A stretch of 64,000 nt of DNA from Haloarchaeobius sp. HME9146. Lineage in GTDB: Archaea; Halobacteriota; Halobacteria; Halobacteriales; Natrialbaceae. How positions within the stretch are numbered: position 1 is the first letter of the stretch; each line of letters begins with the position of its first letter. Of this stretch, positions 50,427 through 59,262 are shown piece after piece. The notes under the pieces are model-generated. The model made no database searches. It was not told where the DNA came from and saw nothing but the letters and a program-made list of their open reading frames with translations. The DNA is taken from assembly GCF_025399835.1 (NCBI RefSeq), contig NZ_JAODVR010000001.1, positions 1,240,001 to 1,304,000 on the forward strand. The letters are read 5' to 3'. The translations under genes were made by a program, and so were the position numbers.

Positions 50427-51556
50427 ACGTCAGAGACGCCTACATCACGACGAACCAGATCACGTCGCTCGCCATGGACGAGCTGCGCGACGACGGCGAC
50501 CACGGGCTCTCGCCCGGCGAGAAGCTCGACCTCTGGCGCGACGGGTTCCAGAGCCAGGCGGCGACCCTCTACGACTTCGAGACGCACGGTCGGGACGCCT
50601 ACCTCGACGACTACAGCCGCTACGTCCAGACCAAGCGGATCAACGGGCGCTGGAGCCTCGCGCTCGACAACAAGCTCCTGTTCCACCGACTGCTGGAGCC
50701 GTTCGACGAGCATCGCCCGGAGCTGTACGGGCTGGTTCGTGACGGGGAGTTCCATCACGTCACGGAGACGGAACCCGAACCGGCGACTGCCCGGTTCGGC
50801 CGCAGCGACGGCGGCACCGATCAGGTGGAGACCCGCGGCGTCGACGGCCGGAACGCCGGGTCGGTCGTCCTCGAACGACTCCGGCGCGAGGGGAACCTCG
50901 TCCTGAAGTGGACCTCGGGTGGCGGGGGGAACAACGTCCTCCTCTGTCAGGCGATGGAAGAAGGGGTCCGCGTCGACGGCGACCCCGTCAGCCAACAGTC
51001 GTTCGAGCGACGCGTCGACTCGCTCTCGGAGTACCTCGTCACCGAACTCGTCGGGATGGACGACTACGCCTACACGCTCTATCCCGACTCGCCGAACACC
51101 ATCCGGGCGCTGACGATGTACGACCGGCAGGCCGGCGAGCCGTTCCTCGCGACCGCCGTCCACCGCATCGGGACCGACGAGTCCGCCCCCGTCGACAACT
51201 GGTCGGCGGGCGGGCTCTCCGCGCAGATCGACCCCGACACCGGCCAGTTGAGTCCCGCAGCCCGGGCCCCGAAGTTCGGCTGGGATGGCCGTCGGGAGGT
51301 CCACCCCGACACCGAGACACAGATCGCCGGCGTCACCGTCCCCGGCTGGGACGACATCCACGACGAGTTGCTGACGATGGCGGACGAACTCTCCTACATC
51401 CCCTACATCGCGTGGGACATCGTCGTCAGCGCGCCGGGCGAGTTCGCCGTCATCGAGGCGAACAACTACTCTGACGTGGACCTGTTGCAGGTCCACGAGC
51501 CGCTGCTGACCGACGAACGGGTCAGGCGGTTCTACGAGGCACACGGCGTCTGCTGA
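50423..51556 (+). CDS. Sugar-transfer-associated ATP-grasp protein
   Basis: 377 residues from GTG 50423. The ATP-grasp core shows GNLVLKWTSGGGGNNVLLC (lysine and glycine-rich loop), DSLSEYLVTELVGMDD, then IPYIAWDIVVSAPGEFAVIEANNYSDV with the metal-binding Glu and Asn. This resembles the ATP-grasp family found beside glycosyltransferases, thought to join an amino acid or acid group to a sugar by an acyl-phosphate. An N-terminal ~110-residue helical domain precedes it. The substrates are unknown. Confidence 0.82.
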   Translation: MNVRDAYITTNQITSLAMDELRDDGDHGLSPGEKLDLWRDGFQSQAATLYDFETHGRDAYLDDYSRYVQTKRINGRWSLALDNKLLFHRLLEPFDEHRPELYGLVRDGEFHHVTETEPEPATARFGRSDGGTDQVETRGVDGRNAGSVVLERLRREGNLVLKWTSGGGGNNVLLCQAMEEGVRVDGDPVSQQSFERRVDSLSEYLVTELVGMDDYAYTLYPDSPNTIRALTMYDRQAGEPFLATAVHRIGTDESAPVDNWSAGGLSAQIDPDTGQLSPAARAPKFGWDGRREVHPDTETQIAGVTVPGWDDIHDELLTMADELSYIPYIAWDIVVSAPGEFAVIEANNYSDVDLLQVHEPLLTDERVRRFYEAHGVC

Positions 51557-51583
51557 CCGCGACGGACGGGAGAACGGTGCTGC

Positions 51584-53335
51584 TCAGACGGTCTCTGGCC
51601 GGGCGAGCCAGTGCGGGCCGGCGTGGTCGGTCCCGGTCGCCATCGCGGTCCAGTCGACGACGTCGGAGACCCGGAGCTTGTGACGCACCGGCAGTTCGTG
51701 GAGGTGTGACGCGTTCGGGAACAGGTGCTGGTCCATGTCGTGTTTCTCGAAGATGTCGTGGCGGTCCGGCCACGCCGACTCGAAGGAGGTGACCAGCGGC
51801 AGCTGTCGCCGCAGGAACCCCTCGACCTCGTTGAACACGACGGAGTCGTGGGGCCGGTCCGGGGGGCGGGTGTCGAGGATGTTCGAATCGAGCTGGCGAC
51901 ACGCGTCGAGGAACGTCTGCGTGTTGCGGTGTTCCGGGGGAGCCGAGAGGTGCCAGTCGATGAGCTCGGTGTCGAGGACGAAGAAGGACTCGAGGTAGTT
52001 GTCGAACAGGTGGCGTCGGAACGGGATGGACGGCTGGTTGCTGATGCCGGCGACGTCGATGACGTTCTGGATGTCGTCGGCGCGGTCGGCGACCTTCTCG
52101 ACCTCGCGCTGGACGGCGTCGCGGACGAAGCGATGCGGGTCGTCGACGATGCCGGCGTGTTCGGCCAGGTCGTCGGAGCCAGCCTCCACGTAGCCGAACT
52201 TGTCGAGCAGGGCCTCGACCGGGTCGGGGTCCGGGTCGAGACGCGGGAGCGGGAGCCGTTTCCCGAACCCGTGGACGTAGTCCTGTTTCAGGAAGTGGCC
52301 GGTGAGGAAGGTGTCACACAGCAGGCCGTGGTACATCGTATCCACCTCGATCTCGTCGTCGTAGCCCGCGTGATGGATGTGGAGCGACTCCTTGACCCCC
52401 TGGGTGTACTGGACCTTCTCGTCGGTCGGTTCGAGGTAGCGCCGGGACGGCTCGAAGGCGACGTGCTCCGTGTCGTACTGGGCCGCGAGGGCACGCGCCC
52501 CCTGGGTCTCCTGTGCCTGTGGGTGGCCGACGGTGTAGGCGACCTCGATGTCGGGAATCTGGGAGAGCAGGAGCCGGGAGTCGTACCCGGCAGAGAGCAT
52601 CATCCCCTTGGTTCCGGGGTAGTGCGACCGGCGTTCCATCGCCCGTTCGAGCCGGTCGGCGAGTTCGTCGACGTAATCGAACTCCTCTGGGTCGTGGACG
52701 AACCGGTCGAGTGCTTCGACGTCCGTCGCGGTGACGTACGAGTCCACGGGGGCTCGCTGGAGGCCTTCGAGGGCGGTCTTCTCGCCGAGGGTCACCCCGA
52801 GGTGGAGGAACTCACCGATGGCCTGTCGGTTCCGGGTCGGGTCGACCATGGTCTGGGCGACCGCCGTCGCGTCGGTCCCGAACACCCGCGTCCCGGGGTC
52901 GTCGGTGTAGTAACAGGCCCACGACCGGACGGGGTCGGTCGCGACGATGGCCTCGTCGTCGTGCTCGACGACGGCGAGGTACGACCCGTTGAGGTCGCGG
53001 AGCGCGTCGACGCCGCGGTCGGCGTACGCTTCGAGGAGCCACGACGCGGCCGGCTGTGACCGCCCATCGGGGGTGAAGGCCTCGCCCCAGACGGCACAGA
53101 TTCCGTCCGCCGTGTCGGCGACCGAGGTGCGGTTCGGGATGCCGAGGCCGGGGCTTCTGACCCCGACGGTCACGCCCTCGCCGTCGAGTATCGCGTCGAA
53201 CCGCCGGTCGCCGGTGTTCGCGTCGAACTCGTCGCGGTCACCGAAGACGCCGAACAGCTCCTTGTCGTTCGAGTACGAGACGGTGCGTTCCGTGGGCTGG
53301 TCCATCGAACGGACCGGTTCGCCGTGGCCGAACAT
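51584..53335 (-). CDS. Asparagine-synthase-like protein lacking the glutaminase cysteine
   Basis: 583 residues from ATG 53335 (a GTG at 53356 would overlap the upstream gene). The N-terminal ~210 residues resemble an Ntn glutaminase fold (GICAVWGEAFTPDG, ALRDLNGSYLAVVEHDDEAIVATD) but do not begin with Met-Cys, so glutamine hydrolysis is unlikely. The synthase half has the ATP loop GMMLSAGYDSRLLLSQ in place of SGGxDS, then HIHHAGYDDEIEVDTMYHG. It may adenylate a carboxylate on the glycan, using another amine source. It is co-transcribed with the glycosyltransferase upstream, with 13 nt between them. Confidence 0.83.
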   Translation of the reverse strand: MFGHGEPVRSMDQPTERTVSYSNDKELFGVFGDRDEFDANTGDRRFDAILDGEGVTVGVRSPGLGIPNRTSVADTADGICAVWGEAFTPDGRSQPAASWLLEAYADRGVDALRDLNGSYLAVVEHDDEAIVATDPVRSWACYYTDDPGTRVFGTDATAVAQTMVDPTRNRQAIGEFLHLGVTLGEKTALEGLQRAPVDSYVTATDVEALDRFVHDPEEFDYVDELADRLERAMERRSHYPGTKGMMLSAGYDSRLLLSQIPDIEVAYTVGHPQAQETQGARALAAQYDTEHVAFEPSRRYLEPTDEKVQYTQGVKESLHIHHAGYDDEIEVDTMYHGLLCDTFLTGHFLKQDYVHGFGKRLPLPRLDPDPDPVEALLDKFGYVEAGSDDLAEHAGIVDDPHRFVRDAVQREVEKVADRADDIQNVIDVAGISNQPSIPFRRHLFDNYLESFFVLDTELIDWHLSAPPEHRNTQTFLDACRQLDSNILDTRPPDRPHDSVVFNEVEGFLRRQLPLVTSFESAWPDRHDIFEKHDMDQHLFPNASHLHELPVRHKLRVSDVVDWTAMATGTDHAGPHWLARPETV

Positions 53336-53348
53336 GGTGGGATTGGGT

Positions 53349-54335
53349 TCACGCACTGTCGGTGCCTCGCGTCAGTGTGTAGCCGAGCGTCACGGCCAGC
53401 ACCAGCGTCAGGGCGATGGCGACGCTCCGCTTGCGGCGGTTCAGGCCACGGGCCGCCGACGCGAGCACTCCGGGAACCTCGTGGCCGTCGACGGACGCCC
53501 GCCGGAGGTGGCGCAGGCTGCCGACCGGGCGGCCCTCCGCGAGGAAGTGCTTCGCGACGAAGAGGTTGCGCTGGCCGCGGATGTCGCGCCCGTCGGCCTC
53601 GATAGCGGCGACCTCCTCGTCGTACTTCGAGAGGAGCTCCTCGTTCGCGTCGCGGTAGGTTTCGGCGGAGGGACTCCCGGTGTCGTGGCGGATCATCAGG
53701 GGCTCGGCGACGTGTGCGAGCTTGCCCGCCTTCACGACCCGGAGGGCGAACTCGGTGTCCTGGAACCGGTCGAGGTCCTCGTCGAAGCCGCCGACGTCGC
53801 GGGCGACGGCCGTCTCGACGAGCAGCGTCGAGCCGGCCCCCGTGTGGAGGTTGTCCGCGAGGATCTCGCGGACCATGTCGTCGGCCCCGCCCTCGGTGGG
53901 GTAGTCCCGGTCGAACCGGTCGAGGAGGGCCGCGACCGTTCGCTTCCAGCTCTCGCCGGACTCGTCGAGGTCGTACTCCCAGTCGCAGTATGCGGCGACC
54001 CAGTCGTCGGACTCGGCGTCGAGCCTGTCGAGCTGGCGCTCGAGTTTCTCGGGTTTCCACTCGTCGTCCGAGTCGAGGAGGGCGACGTACTCCCCGTCGG
54101 CGTTCGCCAGCCCGGTGTTCCGGGCGGCGTTCCCACCCCGGTTCGTGTCGTGGCGGAACGTTCGGAGCCGGGAGTCGTCGTACTCGTCCAGCACAGCCTG
54201 TGTGTCGTCGGTCGACGCGTCGTCGACGACCAGACACTCCAGGTCGGACATCGTCTGTGCGAGGACGCTATCGATGGCCCGCCGGACGGTGTCGGCTCGG
54301 TTGTACGTGGGGATGATGACGCTGACTTTCGGCAT
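53349..54335 (-). CDS. Family 2 glycosyltransferase
   Basis: 328 residues. The GT-A fold is clear: KVSVIIPTYNRADTVRRAIDSVLAQT, LECLVVDDASTDDT, NRGGNAARNTGLANADGEYVALLDSDDEW (metal-binding DSDD) and GGFDEDLDRFQDTEFALRV (catalytic ED-type motif). A C-terminal membrane helix (VAIALTLVLAVTLGYTL) anchors it. A promoter element lies exactly 29 nt before the ATG, so it is leaderless. Confidence 0.9.
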   Translation of the reverse strand: MPKVSVIIPTYNRADTVRRAIDSVLAQTMSDLECLVVDDASTDDTQAVLDEYDDSRLRTFRHDTNRGGNAARNTGLANADGEYVALLDSDDEWKPEKLERQLDRLDAESDDWVAAYCDWEYDLDESGESWKRTVAALLDRFDRDYPTEGGADDMVREILADNLHTGAGSTLLVETAVARDVGGFDEDLDRFQDTEFALRVVKAGKLAHVAEPLMIRHDTGSPSAETYRDANEELLSKYDEEVAAIEADGRDIRGQRNLFVAKHFLAEGRPVGSLRHLRRASVDGHEVPGVLASAARGLNRRKRSVAIALTLVLAVTLGYTLTRGTDSA

Positions 54336-54363
54336 TCACTCGCCCTTCGTAACGGGGGCTGTT

Positions 54364-54383
54364 TGTTATCGACCGGTTAAGCC
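54364..54383 (-). promoter_or_regulatory. Surface-locus promoter element before glycosyltransferase (best copy)
   Basis: GGCTTAACCGGTCGATAACA on the minus strand, 29 nt before ATG 54335. It is closest to the consensus I derive from all copies. Confidence 0.7.
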
Positions 54384-54424
54384 AGCGGGACGTTCTCGCC
54401 GGTCCGTCCCGCCCCCGTGGCAGT

Positions 54425-55189
54425 TCAGTCGTCCTCCGCGACGGTGTGCTCGATGAGCTGGCTTAGGGCACTCCGAAGGCGCTGTGAGACGCCGGAGGTG
54501 GAGATACCGAGCAGGTCGGCGAGTTGCTGCTGGGAGATGCGCCGGGGCACGTCGAAGTACCCGGTGTCGAACGCGGTCCGGAGCGTGGTCAGCTGGGTCT
54601 CGGTCAGGCCGAGGAACGCGTCCTCGGCGAACGTATCGGTGTAGAGCCGGCGGATGGAGAAGTGGACGTCCTCGTCGTCACAGAAGTCCCGGAAGCGCAA
54701 GAGCGCCTCCCGGTTCGGAATCTCGAGCCGGACGAGCCAGCCGCCGTCGCTGCTCTTGGCGTCGACGACCCGGATGTCGAGCTTGGCCGTCGCGGGGGTT
54801 ATCGGCTGGGTGTCGGGGAGGAGCCGCACCCGGTACACCCGGTAGGTGTCCTTCTCGGAGACGAGTGTCGGGTCCGCGACGGTGTGGTCCTCGACCAGCG
54901 CCGCCTCGAAGTCGTCGTACGCGTCGCCGGTCACGGTGAAGAAGAATATCTTGACCTCGCTGTCGAGGACCGTCTGGTACTCCGGCCTGATGGTCACCCC
55001 GGGGACCGTGGCGATGCAGTGGCTCAACAGGAGGTCCGGGTTGACCAGGTGCACCTCGGCGATGAGGGGCGAGGAGTCGGTCTCGACCAGTCGTGGGACC
55101 GCTTCGGCGTCCTCCTCGGCCAGGTCGACGATGAACGGGCTCTCGCGCCATTCCCACGCCGGCTCTTCGGCGGTGTCCTCAGAGCTCAT
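54425..55189 (-). CDS. Bacterio-opsin-activator-type HTH_10 regulator
   Basis: 254 residues. The N-terminal BAT-type sensory domain (~15-185) is followed by HTH_10 (LTETQLTTLRTAFDTGYFDVPRRISQQQLADLLGISTSGVSQRL). It lies 37 nt after a second, larger regulator of the same class, almost certainly in one transcript. The two may act together. No PAS or GAF is visible. Confidence 0.86.
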   Translation of the reverse strand: MSSEDTAEEPAWEWRESPFIVDLAEEDAEAVPRLVETDSSPLIAEVHLVNPDLLLSHCIATVPGVTIRPEYQTVLDSEVKIFFFTVTGDAYDDFEAALVEDHTVADPTLVSEKDTYRVYRVRLLPDTQPITPATAKLDIRVVDAKSSDGGWLVRLEIPNREALLRFRDFCDDEDVHFSIRRLYTDTFAEDAFLGLTETQLTTLRTAFDTGYFDVPRRISQQQLADLLGISTSGVSQRLRSALSQLIEHTVAEDD

Positions 55190-55226
55190 GGGTCACTCCC
55201 GTGGCGCTCACGTCGGTTCGTCCCCG

Positions 55227-57332
55227 TCATCCGTCGAACAACTCGTCCATGACCGTCGCCTGTCCGGCGCGGATCTGTTTGCTGACCGTGGACTGGGAGC
55301 CACCCGCGAGGTCGGCGAGGTCGGCACTGCTGGTCTCGCGTGGCCAGTCGAAGTAGCCGGCCTCGTGGGCGAGCCGGAGGAGGTCGAGTTCGCGGTCCGA
55401 GAGCCGACGTTCGACGTCGGAGCGGGCCCCCTCGGCGGTTCGAACCGAGTCCGCGGTCCGGCGACGGGTCAGCAGTTCGACGTCGTCGCCACCCACGTCG
55501 AGCGAGGACAGGAGGTCGTCGACGTCGGTTTCGGCCGGCACCTCGACCGTGAACTGGACGGCATCGTCCCGGTCTTCCAGCCGGTGGACGCTCCCGTCCG
55601 CGGCAGCGACGGTCGCCAGTATCGGGTCCTCCACGACGAGGTGACACACTTCGGCCTCTCTGCCGATCCAGCTGAACGACGCCACGTCGGGGTCGTCAGC
55701 GAGGATGCGCTCGAAGGCGTCGACGTGCTCGTCGGGGACGTCGAAGAACGCGCGAGCCCTCTGCTGTGTGGCGAACAGGGACTCCAGCTCGAGGGCGGGC
55801 GGGAGCTCCCGGACCAGCCGCGGGAGGAGGGTCGTCGCGGACCTGGACAGGCAGTCGAGTCGCAGGCGGTGGTCGGTCAGCGGGCGCTCCCGGCCCACCA
55901 TCGCGTCGATGGCGTACGCCGCGGTCGTCGCGAGTTCGCGGACGAGCGTGCCCACGACGCCGTCGAACGTGTCGGCGTCGGTCCCGAAGACGGTCACCAC
56001 GCCGTACGCCATGCCGTCGAACGTCAGGGGAACGCTGAGGACGGAACCGTGGCCGCACTCCCGGGCGGCGGTCCGCCACGCGGCGTCCGCGTCGGCGGCA
56101 GCCTCGTCGAGGCCGGCGATCTCGGTGACGGTCCCGGAGGCGGCGGTCCGGGCGGCCGGTGTACCGGTCGCGGTCTCCTCGTCGAACCCGTCGATGGAGA
56201 CCGTCTCGATGTACTCGCTGTCGCCGGCCCACGACCGGGGCGCGATGGTGTCGGTCCGCGTCTCGGTCTCGCCGACCCACGCGAGGGTCACGTCGTCGAA
56301 CCCGTTCAGCCGTTCGCAGAGGGTCTGTTCGACGGCCTCCCGGGACTCGGTCCGGACGAGCTCGTGCTCGATGGACCGTACCCTGTCGGCGAGGTCTGTC
56401 AGGCCGTCGGCGTGACCGAGACGCCCCGCGGGTGGGCTCGACTCGGTCGACGGCGGGTCGGTGTGCCAGCCGAACGCGAGCTCCCCCAGCGAAGCCACCA
56501 GTCGCGCCGTCTCGATGGTCCGCACGTCGAACCCCTGCTCGGTCGCGACGAGGACACCGATACCGCAGGCCGGGACGACTACGCTCCGGCCGTCGCCGTC
56601 CTCGTCGGTGAACCCGTCGTCGGGGTCGCGGATGAGCGTCTCCTCCGTCAGGTAGGCCCTGGCGACGGCGGACCCCTCGCCGAGCGCGTACGAGGACGGC
56701 GGCTTCCCGGTCCGTGGTCCACTGGAGAAGGCGGTCAACTGGAGCGTCTCCGTCCGCTGGTCGTGGAGGTACAGTTCGACGGTCGCCTCTCCCAGCAGGT
56801 CGGTCGCGGTCTCGACGAGTCGGCGACTCACCTCGAGCGGCGTCCCGCCGTTCAACACGTCGCCGACGCTGCCCGCGGCGACGTGCTCGGGTGCCTGCCT
56901 GGTGGCGGAGCTGAAGCGGTGGGTCGCGTCCTCTTCGATGGCCCCGCGGAGCCGGGAGGCGAACACCTCGTACCCGGTCACGTCGTGCCAGGCCACGTCG
57001 GTCGCGCCGTGCGACAGCGCCTCCTCGACGGTCAACGGCCCTTCCTCGTCGAGGACGGCGTAGAGTAGCGTGTCGTCGAACTCCGAAGAGAGCGTCTCGA
57101 TGGCCGCGCCCGGCCGCGTCCCGCCGCTCTCGGCGTCGACGACGATGCAGTCGACGTCGAAGGCCACGTCGGACCAGTCCGACCCCGGGTCGACCGACGG
57201 GTGGGTCAGCAGGGTCGGGTCGTCGAAGTTCTCGGTGAGCGTCTGCAGCGCTGGTTCGAGGCGACCCTCGCTCCCGACGAGCAGGAAACACGGCGTGCTC
57301 GACCGGGACCTGACGGCGGCGTCCCGGCTCAC
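55227..57332 (-). CDS. Receiver-like/double-GAF bacterio-opsin-activator-type regulator
   Basis: 701 residues from GTG 57332. The N-terminal ~125 residues look like a degenerate response-receiver fold (DCIVVDAES in place of the phospho-Asp strand). A first GAF (~150-290), a second GAF (~305-470), a BAT domain (~480-640) and HTH_10 (LSDRELDLLRLAHEAGYFDWPRETSSADLADLAG) follow. It is a multi-input one-component regulator. It is the first large gene of its transcript; a 22-codon leader ORF overlaps its GTG start. Confidence 0.86.
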   Translation of the reverse strand: MSRDAAVRSRSSTPCFLLVGSEGRLEPALQTLTENFDDPTLLTHPSVDPGSDWSDVAFDVDCIVVDAESGGTRPGAAIETLSSEFDDTLLYAVLDEEGPLTVEEALSHGATDVAWHDVTGYEVFASRLRGAIEEDATHRFSSATRQAPEHVAAGSVGDVLNGGTPLEVSRRLVETATDLLGEATVELYLHDQRTETLQLTAFSSGPRTGKPPSSYALGEGSAVARAYLTEETLIRDPDDGFTDEDGDGRSVVVPACGIGVLVATEQGFDVRTIETARLVASLGELAFGWHTDPPSTESSPPAGRLGHADGLTDLADRVRSIEHELVRTESREAVEQTLCERLNGFDDVTLAWVGETETRTDTIAPRSWAGDSEYIETVSIDGFDEETATGTPAARTAASGTVTEIAGLDEAAADADAAWRTAARECGHGSVLSVPLTFDGMAYGVVTVFGTDADTFDGVVGTLVRELATTAAYAIDAMVGRERPLTDHRLRLDCLSRSATTLLPRLVRELPPALELESLFATQQRARAFFDVPDEHVDAFERILADDPDVASFSWIGREAEVCHLVVEDPILATVAAADGSVHRLEDRDDAVQFTVEVPAETDVDDLLSSLDVGGDDVELLTRRRTADSVRTAEGARSDVERRLSDRELDLLRLAHEAGYFDWPRETSSADLADLAGGSQSTVSKQIRAGQATVMDELFDG

Positions 57333-57397
57333 GGTCGGGTCACCCCGGTTACGGACCCGGTGTCGAGGTCGGCACAGGTGAAGCTTGTAGCGCCCAT
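57329..57397 (-). CDS. Possible 22-codon leader ORF of the double-GAF regulator
   Basis: ATG 57397 lies 31 nt after a promoter element. The ORF (MGATSFTCADLDTGSV...) stops in a TGA overlapping GTG 57332 (GTGA). The geometry is the same as for the dehydrogenase leader. Confidence 0.42.
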   Translation of the reverse strand: MGATSFTCADLDTGSVTGVTRP

Positions 57398-57427
57398 ATC
57401 GGTCGGTGGTTGGAGAGAAACTGTCCT

Positions 57428-57447
57428 TATTATCCGCCGGATATGGC
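57428..57447 (-). promoter_or_regulatory. Surface-locus promoter element before regulator pair
   Basis: GCCATATCCGGCGGATAATA on the minus strand, 31 nt before ATG 57397. It directly abuts an inverted plus-strand copy. Confidence 0.55.
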
Positions 57448-57467
57448 GGTTTACCCGTCCGATAAAC
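57448..57467 (+). promoter_or_regulatory. Surface-locus element, abutting plus-strand copy
   Basis: GGTTTACCCGTCCGATAAAC points toward the 3' end of the formyltransferase gene, where no plus-strand gene exists. It may be an operator half or drive antisense RNA. Confidence 0.4.
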
Positions 57468-57530
57468 GGTCGGTGTCGGCCGTCGCGGCGGCAGAACCGG
57501 GCGTCGAGTCGAGGGCGTCGGTGCGAGAAC

Positions 57531-58316
57531 TCAGAGGTACCCCTTCGCGGTCTTGACCGCGTAGGAGAGCACCGGTTTGCCCTTCGGGAGCGTGTAGAGG
57601 TCACCGAGTTCGTCCGGTTCGCGGGGGTCGTCGCCCCAGAGGAGTTTGCGCGTCGCCCGCGCGAGCATCGGCTCGGAGGTGGTGTAGAGTCGGCGTCGCA
57701 CGTCGCGCCAGGTGTCCGCGTCGTCGATGTCGACCTCCTCGTACGCGAATATCTCGCCCGCGTCCAGCTCGTCGGTGATGCGCTGGACGGTGATTCCCGC
57801 GGACGGCTCGTCGTGGACGAACTCCCAGAACCCGGCGGGCTGCCCGCGGTACTCGGTGAGGTCGCCGTGGTGGTAGCTGAGGACGCCCTTCGTGGGCGCG
57901 GTCAGCGCGTCGCCGACGAGGATGCCGAACCCGAACCGGATGGCGACGTCGAGCGGTTCGAGGTCGGCGACGGCACTTTCGGGGAGTTCCTGGCCGAACC
58001 CGGGGGTGTCCACCGGTTCGCAGTACGTCCGCTTCGCGTCGGTCAGCGCCGGAATCTCCTCGATGGGGATGGACTCCGCGAAGTACGGGTCCGACCGGAG
58101 CGAGATGGCGGCGGCGAACGGTGCCCACTCGCGGAGGTCGACGAGGCGCTGGACCGTGTCGACGGGACCGCGCTCGGTCGTGCTGTCGTCGATGACGAGT
58201 CGGCTGATGGTCGCGTTCGTCTCCACCTCCACGAGCTGGAGCGCGCGAGCCATCCAGCGCGGGACCGTCTCGCCGCTCAGCAAGACGCCGGCGCGGGGCT
58301 GCTCAGACGACGACAT
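57531..58316 (-). CDS. Formyltransferase-fold enzyme with variant catalytic motif
   Basis: 261 residues. The region GVLSYHHGDLTEYRGQPAGFWEFVHDEPSAGITVQRITDELDAGEI (~144-188) is the signature of the 10-formyl-THF-dependent formyltransferase family. The catalytic N-x-H...D triad appears as Ser147-x-His149...Asp185: His and Asp are kept and Asn is replaced by Ser. It would formylate an amino sugar, for example after the deacetylase encoded just upstream. Their genes overlap by 14 nt, so the two products are coupled. Confidence 0.8.
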   Translation of the reverse strand: MSSSEQPRAGVLLSGETVPRWMARALQLVEVETNATISRLVIDDSTTERGPVDTVQRLVDLREWAPFAAAISLRSDPYFAESIPIEEIPALTDAKRTYCEPVDTPGFGQELPESAVADLEPLDVAIRFGFGILVGDALTAPTKGVLSYHHGDLTEYRGQPAGFWEFVHDEPSAGITVQRITDELDAGEIFAYEEVDIDDADTWRDVRRRLYTTSEPMLARATRKLLWGDDPREPDELGDLYTLPKGKPVLSYAVKTAKGYL

Positions 58317-59262
58317 GGGCCCGTCGTTCCGCTCTGACGCGGTCGTTCAGTTCGGCCATCGTCAGGACCTCCAGGTCCGTCTGTGCCTCCAGTGCCGCGA
58401 GGTCGGTGAGGAAGTCCCGCAATGCGAGAAACTGCGCCTCGTTCGAGAGGTCGTACAGGTGCGCCCACAGGTGGACCGGCGTGTCCGTCTCCAGCGCCTG
58501 CTCGGCGGTCTGTCGGAGGTAGCGGCGGTGGAGCTGCTGGCGCTTGGCGGTGTCGAACGGGAGGTACTTGAACGCGGGGTGGGTGTCCCGGCGACCCGAG
58601 GGCAACAGCGCCGAGGTCAGCGATGGGTACTCCGTGCAGTAGGTGACGACGACGTCGTCCTCGATGGTGACGGGGGGCGAGAACTCCGGGTGCGGTCCCG
58701 TGACGAGCCGCTTGTACTTCCGTGGCTTCGAGACGCCATCGCTGCGGTGCATCCGGATGATCTCGATGCCGGCGTCGCGGAGCACGTGTGTCGGCGGCTG
58801 CTCGTGCTTCGGCGGGACGAACGAGACGGTCCGCTCGCCCAGGACGTGCTCGTGGACCTGCTGTGCCTCCTCCAGGTCCCAGCGGATTGCCTCGTCGCTC
58901 GCCTCGTCACAGGAGACGTGGGAGTAGGAGTGGGTGCAGATCTCGTGGTCGGTTTCGGCGTCGCGGATGTCCGCGACCAGGTCCGGGGCGTAGAACAGCG
59001 GGTCCGTCTGCCAGTCCGTCCCGGGGTCCTCGTCGAACCAGCCGTCCTCGTGGGGGCTGCGGTGTTCGCCACTGCAGGCGGCGTGGAACAGGTGTCCGAC
59101 GACGTCGAAGCTGAAGGGGATGTCGACGTCGTCGCAGTGTGAGAGCAGGCGACGGAGGTAGCGTGACTCGCACTGGCGGTCCTCGCTGATGCGCTCGTAC
59201 TCGTCGATGTCGTGGACGCCCCAGCCGAGTTCGACTTCGAGGCTCAGGGTGACGGTGCTCAT
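58303..59262 (-). CDS. Polysaccharide-deacetylase-like (NodB-fold) enzyme
   Basis: 319 residues from ATG 59262. The fold is recognised from LSLEVELGWGVHDID, in which the usual TFDD is replaced by EVE. ICTHSYSHVSCDEA (motif with HSYSH metal ligands), SFVPPKHEQPPTHVLRDAGI and HLWAHLYDLSN complete the pattern. There is no signal peptide, so it acts in the cytoplasm, perhaps on a nucleotide- or lipid-linked amino sugar. The gene overlaps the formyltransferase. Deacetylation followed by formylation is a natural reading. Confidence 0.83.
   Translation of the reverse strand: MSTVTLSLEVELGWGVHDIDEYERISEDRQCESRYLRRLLSHCDDVDIPFSFDVVGHLFHAACSGEHRSPHEDGWFDEDPGTDWQTDPLFYAPDLVADIRDAETDHEICTHSYSHVSCDEASDEAIRWDLEEAQQVHEHVLGERTVSFVPPKHEQPPTHVLRDAGIEIIRMHRSDGVSKPRKYKRLVTGPHPEFSPPVTIEDDVVVTYCTEYPSLTSALLPSGRRDTHPAFKYLPFDTAKRQQLHRRYLRQTAEQALETDTPVHLWAHLYDLSNEAQFLALRDFLTDLAALEAQTDLEVLTMAELNDRVRAERRAHVVV

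Noticed and set aside
54846-57068. 740-codon plus-strand frame opposite the double-GAF regulator
   Set aside because: Same shadow effect; no promoter, no domain, and the opposite strand encodes clear GAF and HTH_10 domains.
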